From CAJXVY01 sp965660355 (GTDB lineage: Bacteria; Actinomycetota; Actinomycetes; Actinomycetales; Microbacteriaceae): 64,000 bases of DNA. This document shows positions 1 through 7,691 of the stretch, in pieces. The stretch lies in assembly GCA_965660355.1 (NCBI GenBank), contig CBFHZN010000001.1:1-64000 (forward strand). The letters are read 5' to 3'. The number at the start of each line of letters is the position of its first letter. Positions within the stretch are counted from its first letter, which is position 1. Position numbers and translations under genes: made by a program. The notes beneath the pieces were generated by a model. That model was given only the letters and a program-made list of their open reading frames with translations, searched no databases and was not told where the DNA came from.

Positions 1-1
1 C

Positions 2-556
2 ACCAGAGCCAAAAGGGTTGCAGTCGCACATGGATTTCTGTTTATTGTGACACCTGGTTTGTTGTCCTACCTGTTTATTTCTGCAGAGGTTTCTTTGTCT
101 AATGCGTCTGAGCTGGCGCAGGCGGGATTACTACTAGCTTCTGGTTTGGCGATATTTATTGCACTTCTAGGTGTTTTTGATTTCAAGGACGTTTATCTGA
201 GAGTTATCGCCTTAGCGCTTGTTTCTGCTGGATTAGTCTCTGGAGAGTATCTCACTAACGATTGGGTTGAAGGCCTTTCTCTGATCGGCCTGATTCTGCT
301 TATGGGGTTAGTAGGTGGCGCACTAATTATCAGATTCTTTGGGGAAAATATTGTTGCTTGGGTTTTGTTTTTAGGGTCTGCTATTGCCGTTTTGGTTGGA
401 TGGCTAATTGAAAACCCGTTTGGTTTATTGGATTTGGGCTTTGAAGGCTATGAAGATCTTCAGGGGTATGGTCTTGGCGTTTTTGTTGCGGTTGTAATCT
501 CCGCATTGATTTCAATTGGGGCTATCCGGAAGCAAAAAGAAGATGAAAACGTCTGA
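2..556 (+). CDS. Multi-pass membrane protein, 5' end outside the window
   Basis: The reading frame is open to the window edge and its first codons already encode a hydrophobic stretch, so the true start lies upstream; the internal GTG at 47 is unlikely to be the start. The visible 184 residues hold about six hydrophobic segments separated by short polar turns and end in a charged tail rich in Lys, Glu and Asp. I do not recognise a family and see no catalytic motif. The stop overlaps the start of the Nif3 gene by 14 bases, so the two are probably co-transcribed. Function unknown; an integral membrane protein is all the sequence supports. Confidence 0.6.
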   Translation, partial: TRAKRVAVAHGFLFIVTPGLLSYLFISAEVSLSNASELAQAGLLLASGLAIFIALLGVFDFKDVYLRVIALALVSAGLVSGEYLTNDWVEGLSLIGLILLMGLVGGALIIRFFGENIVAWVLFLGSAIAVLVGWLIENPFGLLDLGFEGYEDLQGYGLGVFVAVVISALISIGAIRKQKEDENV

Positions 557-1319
557 TTTTCTCTCTTGGGCGGAATCTGTTTGGCCAATTAGTGCTAGCG
601 AGGACTGGGACAACCCTGGGCTAATCTCAGGTTCTTTGGAGGCGGAACACTCAAAAGTTTTAGTCACTGTGGATATAACAAACGATGTTTTGCAAGAGGC
701 CATAGATTCGCATTGCACTTTGATTATTGCCCACCACCCACTTTTACTTGGCGGAATTGACTCGTTGAGACAGGATTTTTATAAAGGGGCATTACTGGCA
801 AGAGCGATAAAAAATGACGTGAGCTTATTTGCCGCCCACACCAACGCTGATGTTGTAAGTGGCGGGGTGAGTGATTCATTGGCCAAAGCCCTTGGTATCC
901 AAAATACTGCTGCATTGGATGGCAACCCAGAGGGTCATGGAAGAGTGGGGGAAGTATCTCCCCAGAAACTGTCAAAGTTTTTGGAAACTATTAAAAAAGT
1001 ACTCCCTGAAACTGCCAAAGGTATTTCCTTTATTGGAAATCTAGAGATGCAGGTTCAAACAGTGGCTGTTGTAGCTGGTTCGGGTATGAGCTTTGCCAAT
1101 GAAGTTGAAGCGGATGTGTTCATCACAAGTGATATAAAGCATCATCCAGCACTTGATTTTAAAGAACAGTCCAATGCTGAAAAGGCGCTTGTGGAGATTT
1201 CTCACTACGCAGCTGAATCCATCTGGTTAGAGGGTCTTAGCCAACAGCTGATAGCCTCCGGTTTAGAGGTTGTAATGAGCAAAGCCAACACCGACCCCTG
1301 GGACGGAGTTTTCAGATGA
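543..1319 (+). CDS. Nif3-like dinuclear metal-centre protein (YbgI/DUF34 family)
   Basis: This 258-residue protein belongs to the Nif3/YbgI family, sometimes annotated as GTP cyclohydrolase I type 2, whose members bind two metal ions; the cellular role is unsettled. Expected metal ligands are visible: His-His-Pro at 64-66, His99 and Asp103 in the AAHTNAD segment, and His221 with Glu225 near the C-terminus. I chose the ATG at 543 because it opens on the family's typical N-terminus (MKTSDFLSWAE); an upstream TTG at 516 would add nine atypical residues. Its last four bases overlap the next start (ATGA), so it is the head of an operon with the zinc-ribbon and RNase H genes. Confidence 0.9.
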   Translation: MKTSDFLSWAESVWPISASEDWDNPGLISGSLEAEHSKVLVTVDITNDVLQEAIDSHCTLIIAHHPLLLGGIDSLRQDFYKGALLARAIKNDVSLFAAHTNADVVSGGVSDSLAKALGIQNTAALDGNPEGHGRVGEVSPQKLSKFLETIKKVLPETAKGISFIGNLEMQVQTVAVVAGSGMSFANEVEADVFITSDIKHHPALDFKEQSNAEKALVEISHYAAESIWLEGLSQQLIASGLEVVMSKANTDPWDGVFR

Positions 1320-2029
1320 AGCTAACAGAGGTTGACCGCAGTCAACTGATTGAGCTTGCGAAGCTGGAGATGGATCTTCGAAAAATTCTAAATCACCATA
1401 AAAAGCTTTCAGAGTCAGATCCTGCCGAGGAGGCCAATAAGGCGTTTTTAGAGGTTAGCGAGAAGCTTTCAGCCTCAAGGGCAGAACAAGAAGATTTGGA
1501 GCTTGAAAACAAGCGAATAAATGAAGATTTGGAGTTAGTTGAGGCGAGGATCCTGAGAGATCAAAAACTCATTCAGCAATCAACTAACTCTGGCGAACTA
1601 AGTGGCCTGCAACACGAAATGGACACACTGAGTAAGCGCAAAGGCGAATTAGAAACTGAGCTCATTGAAAAAATGGAGCAGCAGGAATCTGTGGCTGCAG
1701 TCATCGGACAGCTGACTGCCGAGAAGCAGAGTCTGCGAGAGAACCTAGAGCAGGTTGAGAACATCCACCAACAGCAACTTTTAGAAACCAACTCAGAATT
1801 GACCGGCCTGCAGGACAAGAGAAATGAATTGCTGAGCGCTCTTCCTGAGGTGATTGCAGAGGAATACGAAAGAAAGGCCAAAAGAGGGGTTCCCGTTGGT
1901 GTTTTGGAATCCGGAGCATGCAGTGCGTGTCATCTCAATCTGACAGCGACAGATCTTGCCGGAATTCGTGCGACACCAGTAGAGGATTTGGTGAACTGCC
2001 CCGAGTGCCAAGCGATATTGATTCGATGA
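1316..2029 (+). CDS. Coiled-coil protein with C-terminal C4 zinc ribbon
   Basis: Of 237 residues, about 10-180 form a long charged heptad-rich coiled coil (many Glu, Leu, Lys, Gln). A C4 zinc ribbon follows, with Cys202/Cys205 and Cys228/Cys231. This is the actinobacterial zinc-ribbon family usually encoded between Nif3 and the RNase H/phosphatase gene, exactly as here. Its function is not established; the architecture suggests a nucleic-acid or protein scaffold. Start and stop overlap both neighbours by four bases (ATGA), a sign of translational coupling. Confidence 0.85.
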   Translation: MKLTEVDRSQLIELAKLEMDLRKILNHHKKLSESDPAEEANKAFLEVSEKLSASRAEQEDLELENKRINEDLELVEARILRDQKLIQQSTNSGELSGLQHEMDTLSKRKGELETELIEKMEQQESVAAVIGQLTAEKQSLRENLEQVENIHQQQLLETNSELTGLQDKRNELLSALPEVIAEEYERKAKRGVPVGVLESGACSACHLNLTATDLAGIRATPVEDLVNCPECQAILIR

Positions 2030-3120
2030 GCCTGATCATCAAAGCCGATGGGGCTAGCCGAGGTAACCCTGGCGAGGCAAGTTACGGTGCCGTTTTATTC
2101 GATGGTGAAAAAGAGATAGCCACAACAAGTGCCCATTTGGGAGTTGCAACGAATAATTTTGCCGAGTATTCGGGTGTTATTGCGGGGCTGAAGTTAGCTC
2201 TAAGTCACGATCCCAATCAGAGCTATTTGGTTCAGCTTGATAGCAAATTGGTGGTAGAGCAACTAAAGGGCAATTGGAAAGTCAAATCCAGAGACCTAAT
2301 GCCAATGGTGAGTGAGGCGAGTGCGCTAGCGAGCAGGCTAAGAGTGAGGTTTGAGTGGATACCCAGAGAGCAAAACACGCGAGCAGATGAATTGGCTAAT
2401 GAGGCATTAGACAAACCTGTTGCTAAAGCTATTCCAGATCAACCCGGCAGCATTCGTGCACCAAGAGTTAGTTCTCCCGGAACGGAGATAATCTTTGTTC
2501 GGCACGGACACAGCGCTCACACTGAAAAGGGCCTGGTTGCCGGCGGGGATGGAGCTGATCCGGAACTGAGCGATCTAGGTCAACGAGAGGCTGAAGCCAC
2601 GGCCGAGTTGTTAGCCCATCCTCCCAGTTCATGGGCGTTAGCCATGAATCGACCACTTGTGATTGCAAGTCCTATGCTCCGAACCAAACAGACCGCTGAA
2701 GCTATTTCCAGAAGACTAAATGCGGAGAACGTGCTTGATCAGCGCATAAAAGAGATATTTTTTGGTGAGTGGAATGGTCTAAGTAATGAGGAGCTTTTCA
2801 GCAAAGATCCTGATTTGCTGGCCTCCTGGAGAGGCTCGCTGGATTTCAGACCACCGGGGGGTGAAAGCATTCAGGATTTAGTTCAAAGAATTAGCTCATT
2901 TGTTGAGGAAATTCGAACTTCTAGGCCTAATAGGACAGTCATTGTCGTTTCGCACATGATGCCGACAAGAGCTCTGACTCATCAAATCATTGGTGGCCAC
3001 GAGAGCTATCTTTGGTCAACTAGTTTTGCTCCAGCAAGTGTTAGCGCATTCAGGGTCTGGGGGAGTGAGCAGCATGAACTAATCACACTTAACTCTTGTG
3101 CTCACCTGCCAATCAAATAG
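2026..3120 (+). CDS. Bifunctional RNase H / histidine phosphatase
   Basis: A 364-residue fusion typical of Actinobacteria. Residues 1-130 are an RNase HI domain with the acidic set Asp8, Glu47, Asp72 and Asp121, which cleaves RNA in RNA-DNA hybrids. After a short linker (130-150), residues 153-364 form a histidine phosphatase with Arg159-His160 (the VRHG motif), a PMLRTKQTA segment and a late VSHMM histidine; related proteins act as acid or alpha-ribazole phosphatases. The ATG at 2026 overlaps the upstream stop by four bases and opens directly on the RNase H strand; a 36-codon upstream extension lies entirely inside the zinc-ribbon gene and is rejected. The stop codon doubles as part of the rnpB -10 box. 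Confidence 0.92.
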   Translation: MSLIIKADGASRGNPGEASYGAVLFDGEKEIATTSAHLGVATNNFAEYSGVIAGLKLALSHDPNQSYLVQLDSKLVVEQLKGNWKVKSRDLMPMVSEASALASRLRVRFEWIPREQNTRADELANEALDKPVAKAIPDQPGSIRAPRVSSPGTEIIFVRHGHSAHTEKGLVAGGDGADPELSDLGQREAEATAELLAHPPSSWALAMNRPLVIASPMLRTKQTAEAISRRLNAENVLDQRIKEIFFGEWNGLSNEELFSKDPDLLASWRGSLDFRPPGGESIQDLVQRISSFVEEIRTSRPNRTVIVVSHMMPTRALTHQIIGGHESYLWSTSFAPASVSAFRVWGSEQHELITLNSCAHLPIK

Positions 3121-3123
3121 GCT
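3096..3123 (+). promoter_or_regulatory. Promoter of RNase P RNA
   Basis: A -35 TTGTGC (3096-3101), a 16-base spacer and a -10 TAGGCT (3118-3123) lie over the end of the RNase H/phosphatase gene, with the stop codon TAG forming the first half of the -10 box. The first base of the predicted RNase P RNA (3131) is eight positions after the box (7-base gap), the usual start-site distance. Confidence 0.6.
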
Positions 3124-3130
3124 TTTGTTT

Positions 3131-3472
3131 GAAAGAGGTTGGCCAGACGGTCGCGACATTGTCGAGGAACGTCCGGGCTCCACAGAGCACGGTGGTGGGT
3201 AACGCCCACCCGGGGTAACCCGCGAGCTAGTGCAACAGAAAGTAAACCGCCCGAAAGGGTAAGGGTGAAACGGTGGTGTAAGAGACCACCAGTGGGCGAG
3301 GTGACTCGCTTAGCTAGGTAAACCTCACCGGGAGCAAGGTCATGCAGAAGGCGTTTGAGAGCTGCTCGTTCGAGCCTTCGGGTGGACCGCTAGAGATCAT
3401 TGGTAACGATGATCCGAGATAGATGGCCGTCACCTTTGGGGACAGAACCCGGCGTACAGGCCAACCTCTTTC
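3131..3472 (+). ncRNA. rnpB: RNase P RNA, bacterial type A
   Basis: The catalytic RNA of RNase P, which matures tRNA 5' ends. Conserved blocks are all present in order: GAGGAACGTCCGGGCTCC near 3164, ACAGAAAGTAAACCGCC near 3235, GGTAAGGGTGAAA near 3258, AGATAGATGGCCGTC near 3418 and the terminal GACAGAACCCGGCGTACAGG. Helix P1 is closed by GAAAGAGGTTGGCC (3131-3144) pairing with GGCCAACCTCTTTC (3459-3472), which sets both ends. The 3' end overlaps the converging ppgK stop by two bases, and no separate U-tract terminator is visible. Confidence 0.97.
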
Positions 3473-4211
3473 AATTCAGTTCGTAGGCCTGCTCTGCAGC
3501 ACCAATTATCCCTGCGTTATTTCTAAATTCTGCGGGGACAATTTCAGTGTTGATTTGAATCTTATGAAGAAACAGATCATGATTTTTACTAACTCCACCA
3601 CCAACAATGAAAAGATCTGGGCTAAATAGCTTTTCTAATTCCTCGTAATAACGCTGAAGCCTCTTGGCCCATCGGTCATAGGAGAGCTGATATTTTTCTT
3701 TCGCCCTGTAAGAGGCAACCTTTTCATAATCCTTTCCACCTATTTCAATGTGGCCAAGCTCGGTATTTGGAACCAGCCTGCCATCTATAAACATCGCAGA
3801 GCCGATGCCGGTGCCCAGTGTGGTCATGATCACTAGCCCCGTTTTGTTTTTACCCGCTCCAAACCTGACCTCCGCAAGCCCAGCAGCATCAGCGTCATTT
3901 ACAACCACCACCGGGGTTTGCAAGTGCTGTTCGAATTTCTCTTTGGCTTGAAAATCAATCCATTCTTTGGAGATGTTTGCGGCTGATTTACTCACGCCGT
4001 TTTTTACAACCGAGGGTAGACAAATTCCAACTGGTCCGGATTGATCCAATTCTGAATAAACCTCGCCAACTACATCCGCAATATCGTCAGGCTTGCCACC
4101 GCGAGGAGTCTCGATTTTGACTCTCTCCGATTTCAATTCGCCAACTTTGGTGTCCACAACGGCACCTTTGATACCGGTTCCGCCTATGTCAATCCCAATC
4201 GCCAAAGTCAT
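3471..4211 (-). CDS. ppgK: Polyphosphate glucokinase (ROK family)
   Basis: Phosphorylates glucose to glucose 6-phosphate using polyphosphate (and usually ATP). At 246 residues it has the usual size of actinobacterial PpgK. The N-terminus carries the phosphate-binding motif DIGGTGIKG (8-16), Asp106 in NDADAAG is the expected catalytic base, and a LGTGIGSA loop is followed by the ELGHIEIGG sugar-binding motif. The CXCGXXGCXE zinc motif of other ROK kinases is absent, as expected for PpgK. Its start overlaps the map stop by four bases, so it is translated after map. Confidence 0.93.
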   Translation of the reverse strand: MTLAIGIDIGGTGIKGAVVDTKVGELKSERVKIETPRGGKPDDIADVVGEVYSELDQSGPVGICLPSVVKNGVSKSAANISKEWIDFQAKEKFEQHLQTPVVVVNDADAAGLAEVRFGAGKNKTGLVIMTTLGTGIGSAMFIDGRLVPNTELGHIEIGGKDYEKVASYRAKEKYQLSYDRWAKRLQRYYEELEKLFSPDLFIVGGGVSKNHDLFLHKIQINTEIVPAEFRNNAGIIGAAEQAYELN

Positions 4212-5071
4212 GGGAGTGTCAAAATCTCCGGGCCAGATTCGGTGATGACAATGGTGTGTTCGAATTGAGCACTGAAGCTTTTGTCTTGGGTGGTGACAGT
4301 CCAGTCATCCTCCCACATGTCCCAGGAAGCGTGTCCCAGGGTGAGCATGGGTTCTATGGTGAACACCATTCCCGGTTCAATGATGTCGTTGTATTGGTCT
4401 GAGTCGTAGTGGGGAATAATTAGACCCGTGTGGAAAGCCCTCCCAACCCCGTGGCCTGTAAATTCCCTAACAACTCCGTATCCGAACCTTTTTGCATAGC
4501 TTTCGATTGCTCTACCAATAACGTTCACCTGTCGACCCGGCATGGCTGCCTTGATTCCTCTGTTGAGGGCTTCTTCTGTTCTAGTGACCAACTCGCTAAC
4601 GGCAGGGTCTACATTTCCCACTTCCACAGTTTTATTGTTATCACCGTGAAAACCATCGATAAAGGCTGTGATGTCAACATTCACAATGTCACCCTCCTCA
4701 ATGATTGTGTCATCAGGTATTCCGTGACAAATTACCTCGTTTAGCGATGTGCAAAGAGATTTAGGGAATCCCCGATACCCAAGTGTCGAGGGATAGGCAT
4801 CGTTTTTCAAAAGGAATTCATGACCAATTTGGTCCAGCTGGTTGGTGGTTACCCCTGGTTTTATAGACTCACAGACAAGCTCCAGAGCCTGAGCGGCAAT
4901 TTTGGAAGCTCTGCGTATTTTTGTAATCTCCTCCGGTGTGTATTTATCGCCAGCTGAGTTTTTGGCGGGAGATTTTTTGCCAACATATTCAGGCTTTTGG
5001 ATTTGGGGCGGAACCTCTAATTTGGGGGCTATTTTCCCTGGAACAAGGAAACCCTCTGCTGTGCGTGGCAT
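4208..5071 (-). CDS. map: Methionine aminopeptidase, type I
   Basis: Removes the initiator methionine from nascent proteins in the cytosol. This 287-residue protein has an actinobacterial N-terminal extension (about 40 residues, Pro/Lys rich) before the pita-bread catalytic domain. All five metal ligands are visible: Asp133, Asp144, His207, Glu240 and Glu271, with His116 in the CHG motif. A GTG at 5077 would add two residues, but a TAAGCT -10 box ends seven bases before the ATG at 5071, so I chose the ATG as a leaderless start. It heads a map-ppgK pair. Confidence 0.92.
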   Translation of the reverse strand: MPRTAEGFLVPGKIAPKLEVPPQIQKPEYVGKKSPAKNSAGDKYTPEEITKIRRASKIAAQALELVCESIKPGVTTNQLDQIGHEFLLKNDAYPSTLGYRGFPKSLCTSLNEVICHGIPDDTIIEEGDIVNVDITAFIDGFHGDNNKTVEVGNVDPAVSELVTRTEEALNRGIKAAMPGRQVNVIGRAIESYAKRFGYGVVREFTGHGVGRAFHTGLIIPHYDSDQYNDIIEPGMVFTIEPMLTLGHASWDMWEDDWTVTTQDKSFSAQFEHTIVITESGPEILTLP

Positions 5072-5078
5072 GCTCACC

Positions 5079-5084
5079 AGCTTA
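5079..5084 (-). promoter_or_regulatory. -10 box of map (leaderless)
   Basis: TAAGCT on the minus strand, seven bases before the ATG at 5071. The +1 would fall on or next to the start codon. No good -35 is visible. Confidence 0.45.
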
Positions 5085-5101
5085 GGACTTTGTTTGCAGG
5101 T

Positions 5102-5107
5102 TAGACT
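5102..5107 (+). promoter_or_regulatory. -10 box of the SPOR-like gene (leaderless)
   Basis: TAGACT ending six bases before the ATG at 5114, with no Shine-Dalgarno sequence. It sits back to back with the map -10 box in the same divergent gap. Confidence 0.5.
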
Positions 5108-5113
5108 TCAAAC

Positions 5114-5314
5114 ATGGCCAAAAAGTATTGGTTTAACACCAAAACCAAGCAAGTGGAATATGGAAGAAAGTCATTAGCGGTTTATCGATTAGGACCTTTT
5201 GAAACCGAGCGGGAAGCCAAAAATGCTGAGCAAACCATCTCCGAGCGAGGTAAGAAACTAATCGAAGAGGATCAACTAAAGGACTCATCCGAGGATGGAA
5301 ATTCTCGGGACTGA
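5114..5314 (+). CDS. Small SPOR-domain-like protein
   Basis: A 66-residue protein that starts MAKKYWFNTKTKQVEYG, then has a short strand-like segment containing GPF and a charged amphipathic helix (ETEREAKNAEQTISERG), ending in an acidic tail. Similar mini-proteins sit next to panB and map in Microbacteriaceae and are annotated as SPOR-domain proteins; classical SPOR domains bind denuded peptidoglycan, but this one has no signal peptide or membrane anchor, so a cytoplasmic role is equally possible. Its 3' end overlaps the converging panB gene by 43 bases. Confidence 0.75.
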   Translation: MAKKYWFNTKTKQVEYGRKSLAVYRLGPFETEREAKNAEQTISERGKKLIEEDQLKDSSEDGNSRD

Positions 5315-6060
5315 ACTTCTTGAATGTATGCAGTCGTTGCTTTTTCTAAATCTGCTCTGAAGTTCGCATAGGTCTTAGCAAACTTAGGTAATTTTTCACT
5401 TAGTCCCGCGAAATCCTGCCAAACCAAAATCTGCCCATCTGTTTGACTGCCAGCACCAATGCCAATAGTCGGTATCGATAGTTGTTGAGTTATTTTGGTC
5501 GCAAGTTGTGCGGGGACCATTTCCAGCACCAAAGAAAACACACCCGCCGCCTCAAGCTTTTTCGACTCATTTTCTATGAGGTCGCTATCATCTCCCCGTC
5601 CCTGCACTTTGAATCCCCCCATTTGGTTCACAGATTGAGGTGTGAAGCCCAAATGACCCATTACCGGAATCCCGTTGTCTATCAGAAGTTTTATTGTCTC
5701 CAATCGATTGGTTCCGCCTTCAAGCTTTATGGCATCGGCACCGGTTCGTTTCATGACCTCTATTGAATTGCGCAAAGCCTCCTCCGGGCTTATTTCGTAG
5801 CTTCCAAATGGCATATCAATGACAACCAGAGAGTTTTTTACCGAAGATGCCACTGCTGACCCGAAACTAATCATTTCTTCTAAAGTGATGGGTAGTGTCG
5901 TGGGCTTTCCTAAAACAGTATTTGCAGCCGAATCACCAACCAAAATCAGGTCTATGCCAGCCTCATCAAAGATTTTTGCTGTTAGCGAGTCATAACTCGT
6001 CAAACAGGTTATTGGACGTTGATTTTTATAAGACTTGATTGTCTCGGTTCTAATTTTCAT
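5272..6060 (-). CDS. panB: 3-methyl-2-oxobutanoate hydroxymethyltransferase
   Basis: First committed step to pantothenate and coenzyme A: transfers a hydroxymethyl group from 5,10-methylene-tetrahydrofolate to 2-oxoisovalerate. The 262-residue length matches the family. Recognisable motifs are TSYDSLTAKIFDEAG near the N-terminus, VGDSAANTVLG (metal/substrate Asp), the DAIKLEGG lysine motif, PVMGHLGFTPQS and the LEMVP glutamate, followed by IGIGAGSQTDGQILVW. The start overlaps the nadE stop by four bases, so nadE-panB form a cofactor operon (NAD and pantothenate). Confidence 0.96.
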   Translation of the reverse strand: MKIRTETIKSYKNQRPITCLTSYDSLTAKIFDEAGIDLILVGDSAANTVLGKPTTLPITLEEMISFGSAVASSVKNSLVVIDMPFGSYEISPEEALRNSIEVMKRTGADAIKLEGGTNRLETIKLLIDNGIPVMGHLGFTPQSVNQMGGFKVQGRGDDSDLIENESKKLEAAGVFSLVLEMVPAQLATKITQQLSIPTIGIGAGSQTDGQILVWQDFAGLSEKLPKFAKTYANFRADLEKATTAYIQEVQSREFPSSDESFS

Positions 6061-7664
6061 AGATATCCATTCGCTATCGGCAATCTTCTGCCTCTGCCAA
6101 AGCTAACCTTTGAAACTCTTGGCCCAATTGCCCCCTGAGCACGTTTCCATTCGGCATGCTTTAGTTTGTTGGCAACATCAATTGACAAATCTTGGGGATA
6201 CCCAGCCTTCACCAAATCTTCCACCGAGCCGTGATTTTCAATCAATATCTCTAACATTGAATCCAGCACCTCGTAATCGGGGAGTGACTGTTGATCATGC
6301 TGGTCTGGCCTTAGCTCAGCGCTTGGCGGTTTACTGATAGAGCTCTCCGGAATCACAGCTGATCTTGAATTTCGATACTGGGCCAATTCATAGACTTCTG
6401 TTTTATAAACATCTTTGAGAGGAGCGAAGCCTCCGGCGGAATCACCATAAATGGTCGAATAGCCAACCCCAATTTCGGATTTGTTCCCGGTTGAGAGCAA
6501 TAATCTGCCACTGTTGTTGCTATCGGCCATCAGAATCAACGCTCTAATTCTTGACTGAATGTTTTCATCGGCCAGATCACTTAGTTTTAGAAGATTTTGA
6601 AACTCTAGGTGGACATCTTTGATTTCAGAGACTTCAAATTCGATACCTAAATTTTTAGCCAGCTGCTCAGCATCAGTGATTGAGGAATCGGAGGAGTAGA
6701 TACTTGGCATGGCGATGCCCTTTACTTTTTCAGCGCCAATCGCATCAACGGCCAGTGCTGCGCAAACCGCTGAATCGATTCCTCCGCTGAGACCCAATAC
6801 GATTCCCGAGATTGAGTTTTTCTGAACGTAATCTCGAACTCCCTGCACCAGAGCGTCCCAGGTCCTTGAATGCTGTGATGGGAGTTCAGGTGGATTTGGA
6901 ATTGAGTCGGTTTGGAAAATTTGCACCTCTTCGGCAAACATCGAAGCTTGAAATATTTGTGATCCGTCGGAATTTAGGGCAAAACTATCTCCATCAAAAA
7001 CTAAATCATCTTGGCCTCCAGTGATGTTTGCATAAACAATTGACACCTGCTGGGCTTTTGCCACGCGCTCAGCAATTGCTCGACGTAACTCATTTTTTCC
7101 TTTTTCAAAAGGCGAACCGTTTAAAACTAAGCAGATATCAGCATTTCCGCTGAGCTCTTCCACTGGTCCAGCAGGTCTCCACATGTCCTCACAAATCATC
7201 ACGGCAATTCGTTGCCCTTTTAGCTCAAAGCTGAGCCCTTTGTTGCCGGGAACATAATTACGCCACTCATCAAACACCGTGTAATTGGGCAGATGCCGTT
7301 TGTCATAAACACCCACCAAAGCACCGTTATTGATTACAGCTGCAGAGTTATAAGCGATAGCCCAATCGTTTTGCTGATGATTGGGGGCGAGCCTTGGATA
7401 ACCCACCACTATGGTCAGTTCTGGCCAAGCAGAAGATTTTTGAATTAGCTGTTGAACAGATTTTTCGCTGGATTCCAAAAAATCACGCCTTAGGGACAGA
7501 TCTGCAATTGGATATCCGCTGATAGCTAACTCGCCAAACAGAATCAGGTCGGCTTGTTCGTTAGAGTCTTCACAGGCTTGAATAATCTTGTTCAGGTTTG
7601 ATTCCATCGACCCAACGGTCGGATTGATTTGGCCTATGGCAATACTTAGGTTTTGCACATACAT
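6057..7664 (-). CDS. nadE: Glutamine-dependent NAD+ synthetase
   Basis: Converts deamido-NAD to NAD with ATP, taking ammonia from glutamine. The N-terminal nitrilase-type glutaminase (about 1-260) shows the Glu-Lys-Cys triad in FGELAISGYP, YDKRHLPNY and VMICEDMW. The C-terminal synthetase (about 270-535) has the ATP pyrophosphatase P-loop LGLSGGIDSA and the TGNKSEIGVGYSTIYGD segment. At 535 residues it is full length. It shares a 27-base gap with the divergent glnA2 gene, whose Shine-Dalgarno sequence occupies part of it; I could not find a convincing -10 for nadE there. Confidence 0.96.
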   Translation of the reverse strand: MYVQNLSIAIGQINPTVGSMESNLNKIIQACEDSNEQADLILFGELAISGYPIADLSLRRDFLESSEKSVQQLIQKSSAWPELTIVVGYPRLAPNHQQNDWAIAYNSAAVINNGALVGVYDKRHLPNYTVFDEWRNYVPGNKGLSFELKGQRIAVMICEDMWRPAGPVEELSGNADICLVLNGSPFEKGKNELRRAIAERVAKAQQVSIVYANITGGQDDLVFDGDSFALNSDGSQIFQASMFAEEVQIFQTDSIPNPPELPSQHSRTWDALVQGVRDYVQKNSISGIVLGLSGGIDSAVCAALAVDAIGAEKVKGIAMPSIYSSDSSITDAEQLAKNLGIEFEVSEIKDVHLEFQNLLKLSDLADENIQSRIRALILMADSNNSGRLLLSTGNKSEIGVGYSTIYGDSAGGFAPLKDVYKTEVYELAQYRNSRSAVIPESSISKPPSAELRPDQHDQQSLPDYEVLDSMLEILIENHGSVEDLVKAGYPQDLSIDVANKLKHAEWKRAQGAIGPRVSKVSFGRGRRLPIANGYL

Positions 7665-7691
7665 TAGCCTAGTAACTGCTTAGGAGGCGTA

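Noticed and set aside
1918..2025. N-terminal extension of the RNase H/phosphatase
   Set aside because: The 36 extra codons lie wholly in the zinc-ribbon gene in another frame; the ATG at 2026 has the operon-typical ATGA overlap and the correct RNase H N-terminus.
3139..3321. 60-codon frame
   Set aside because: Lies inside the RNase P RNA and has an Arg/Pro-rich composition produced by structured RNA sequence.
5482..5766. 94-codon plus-strand frame
   Set aside because: Antisense to panB with no start signal and a composition unlike a protein.
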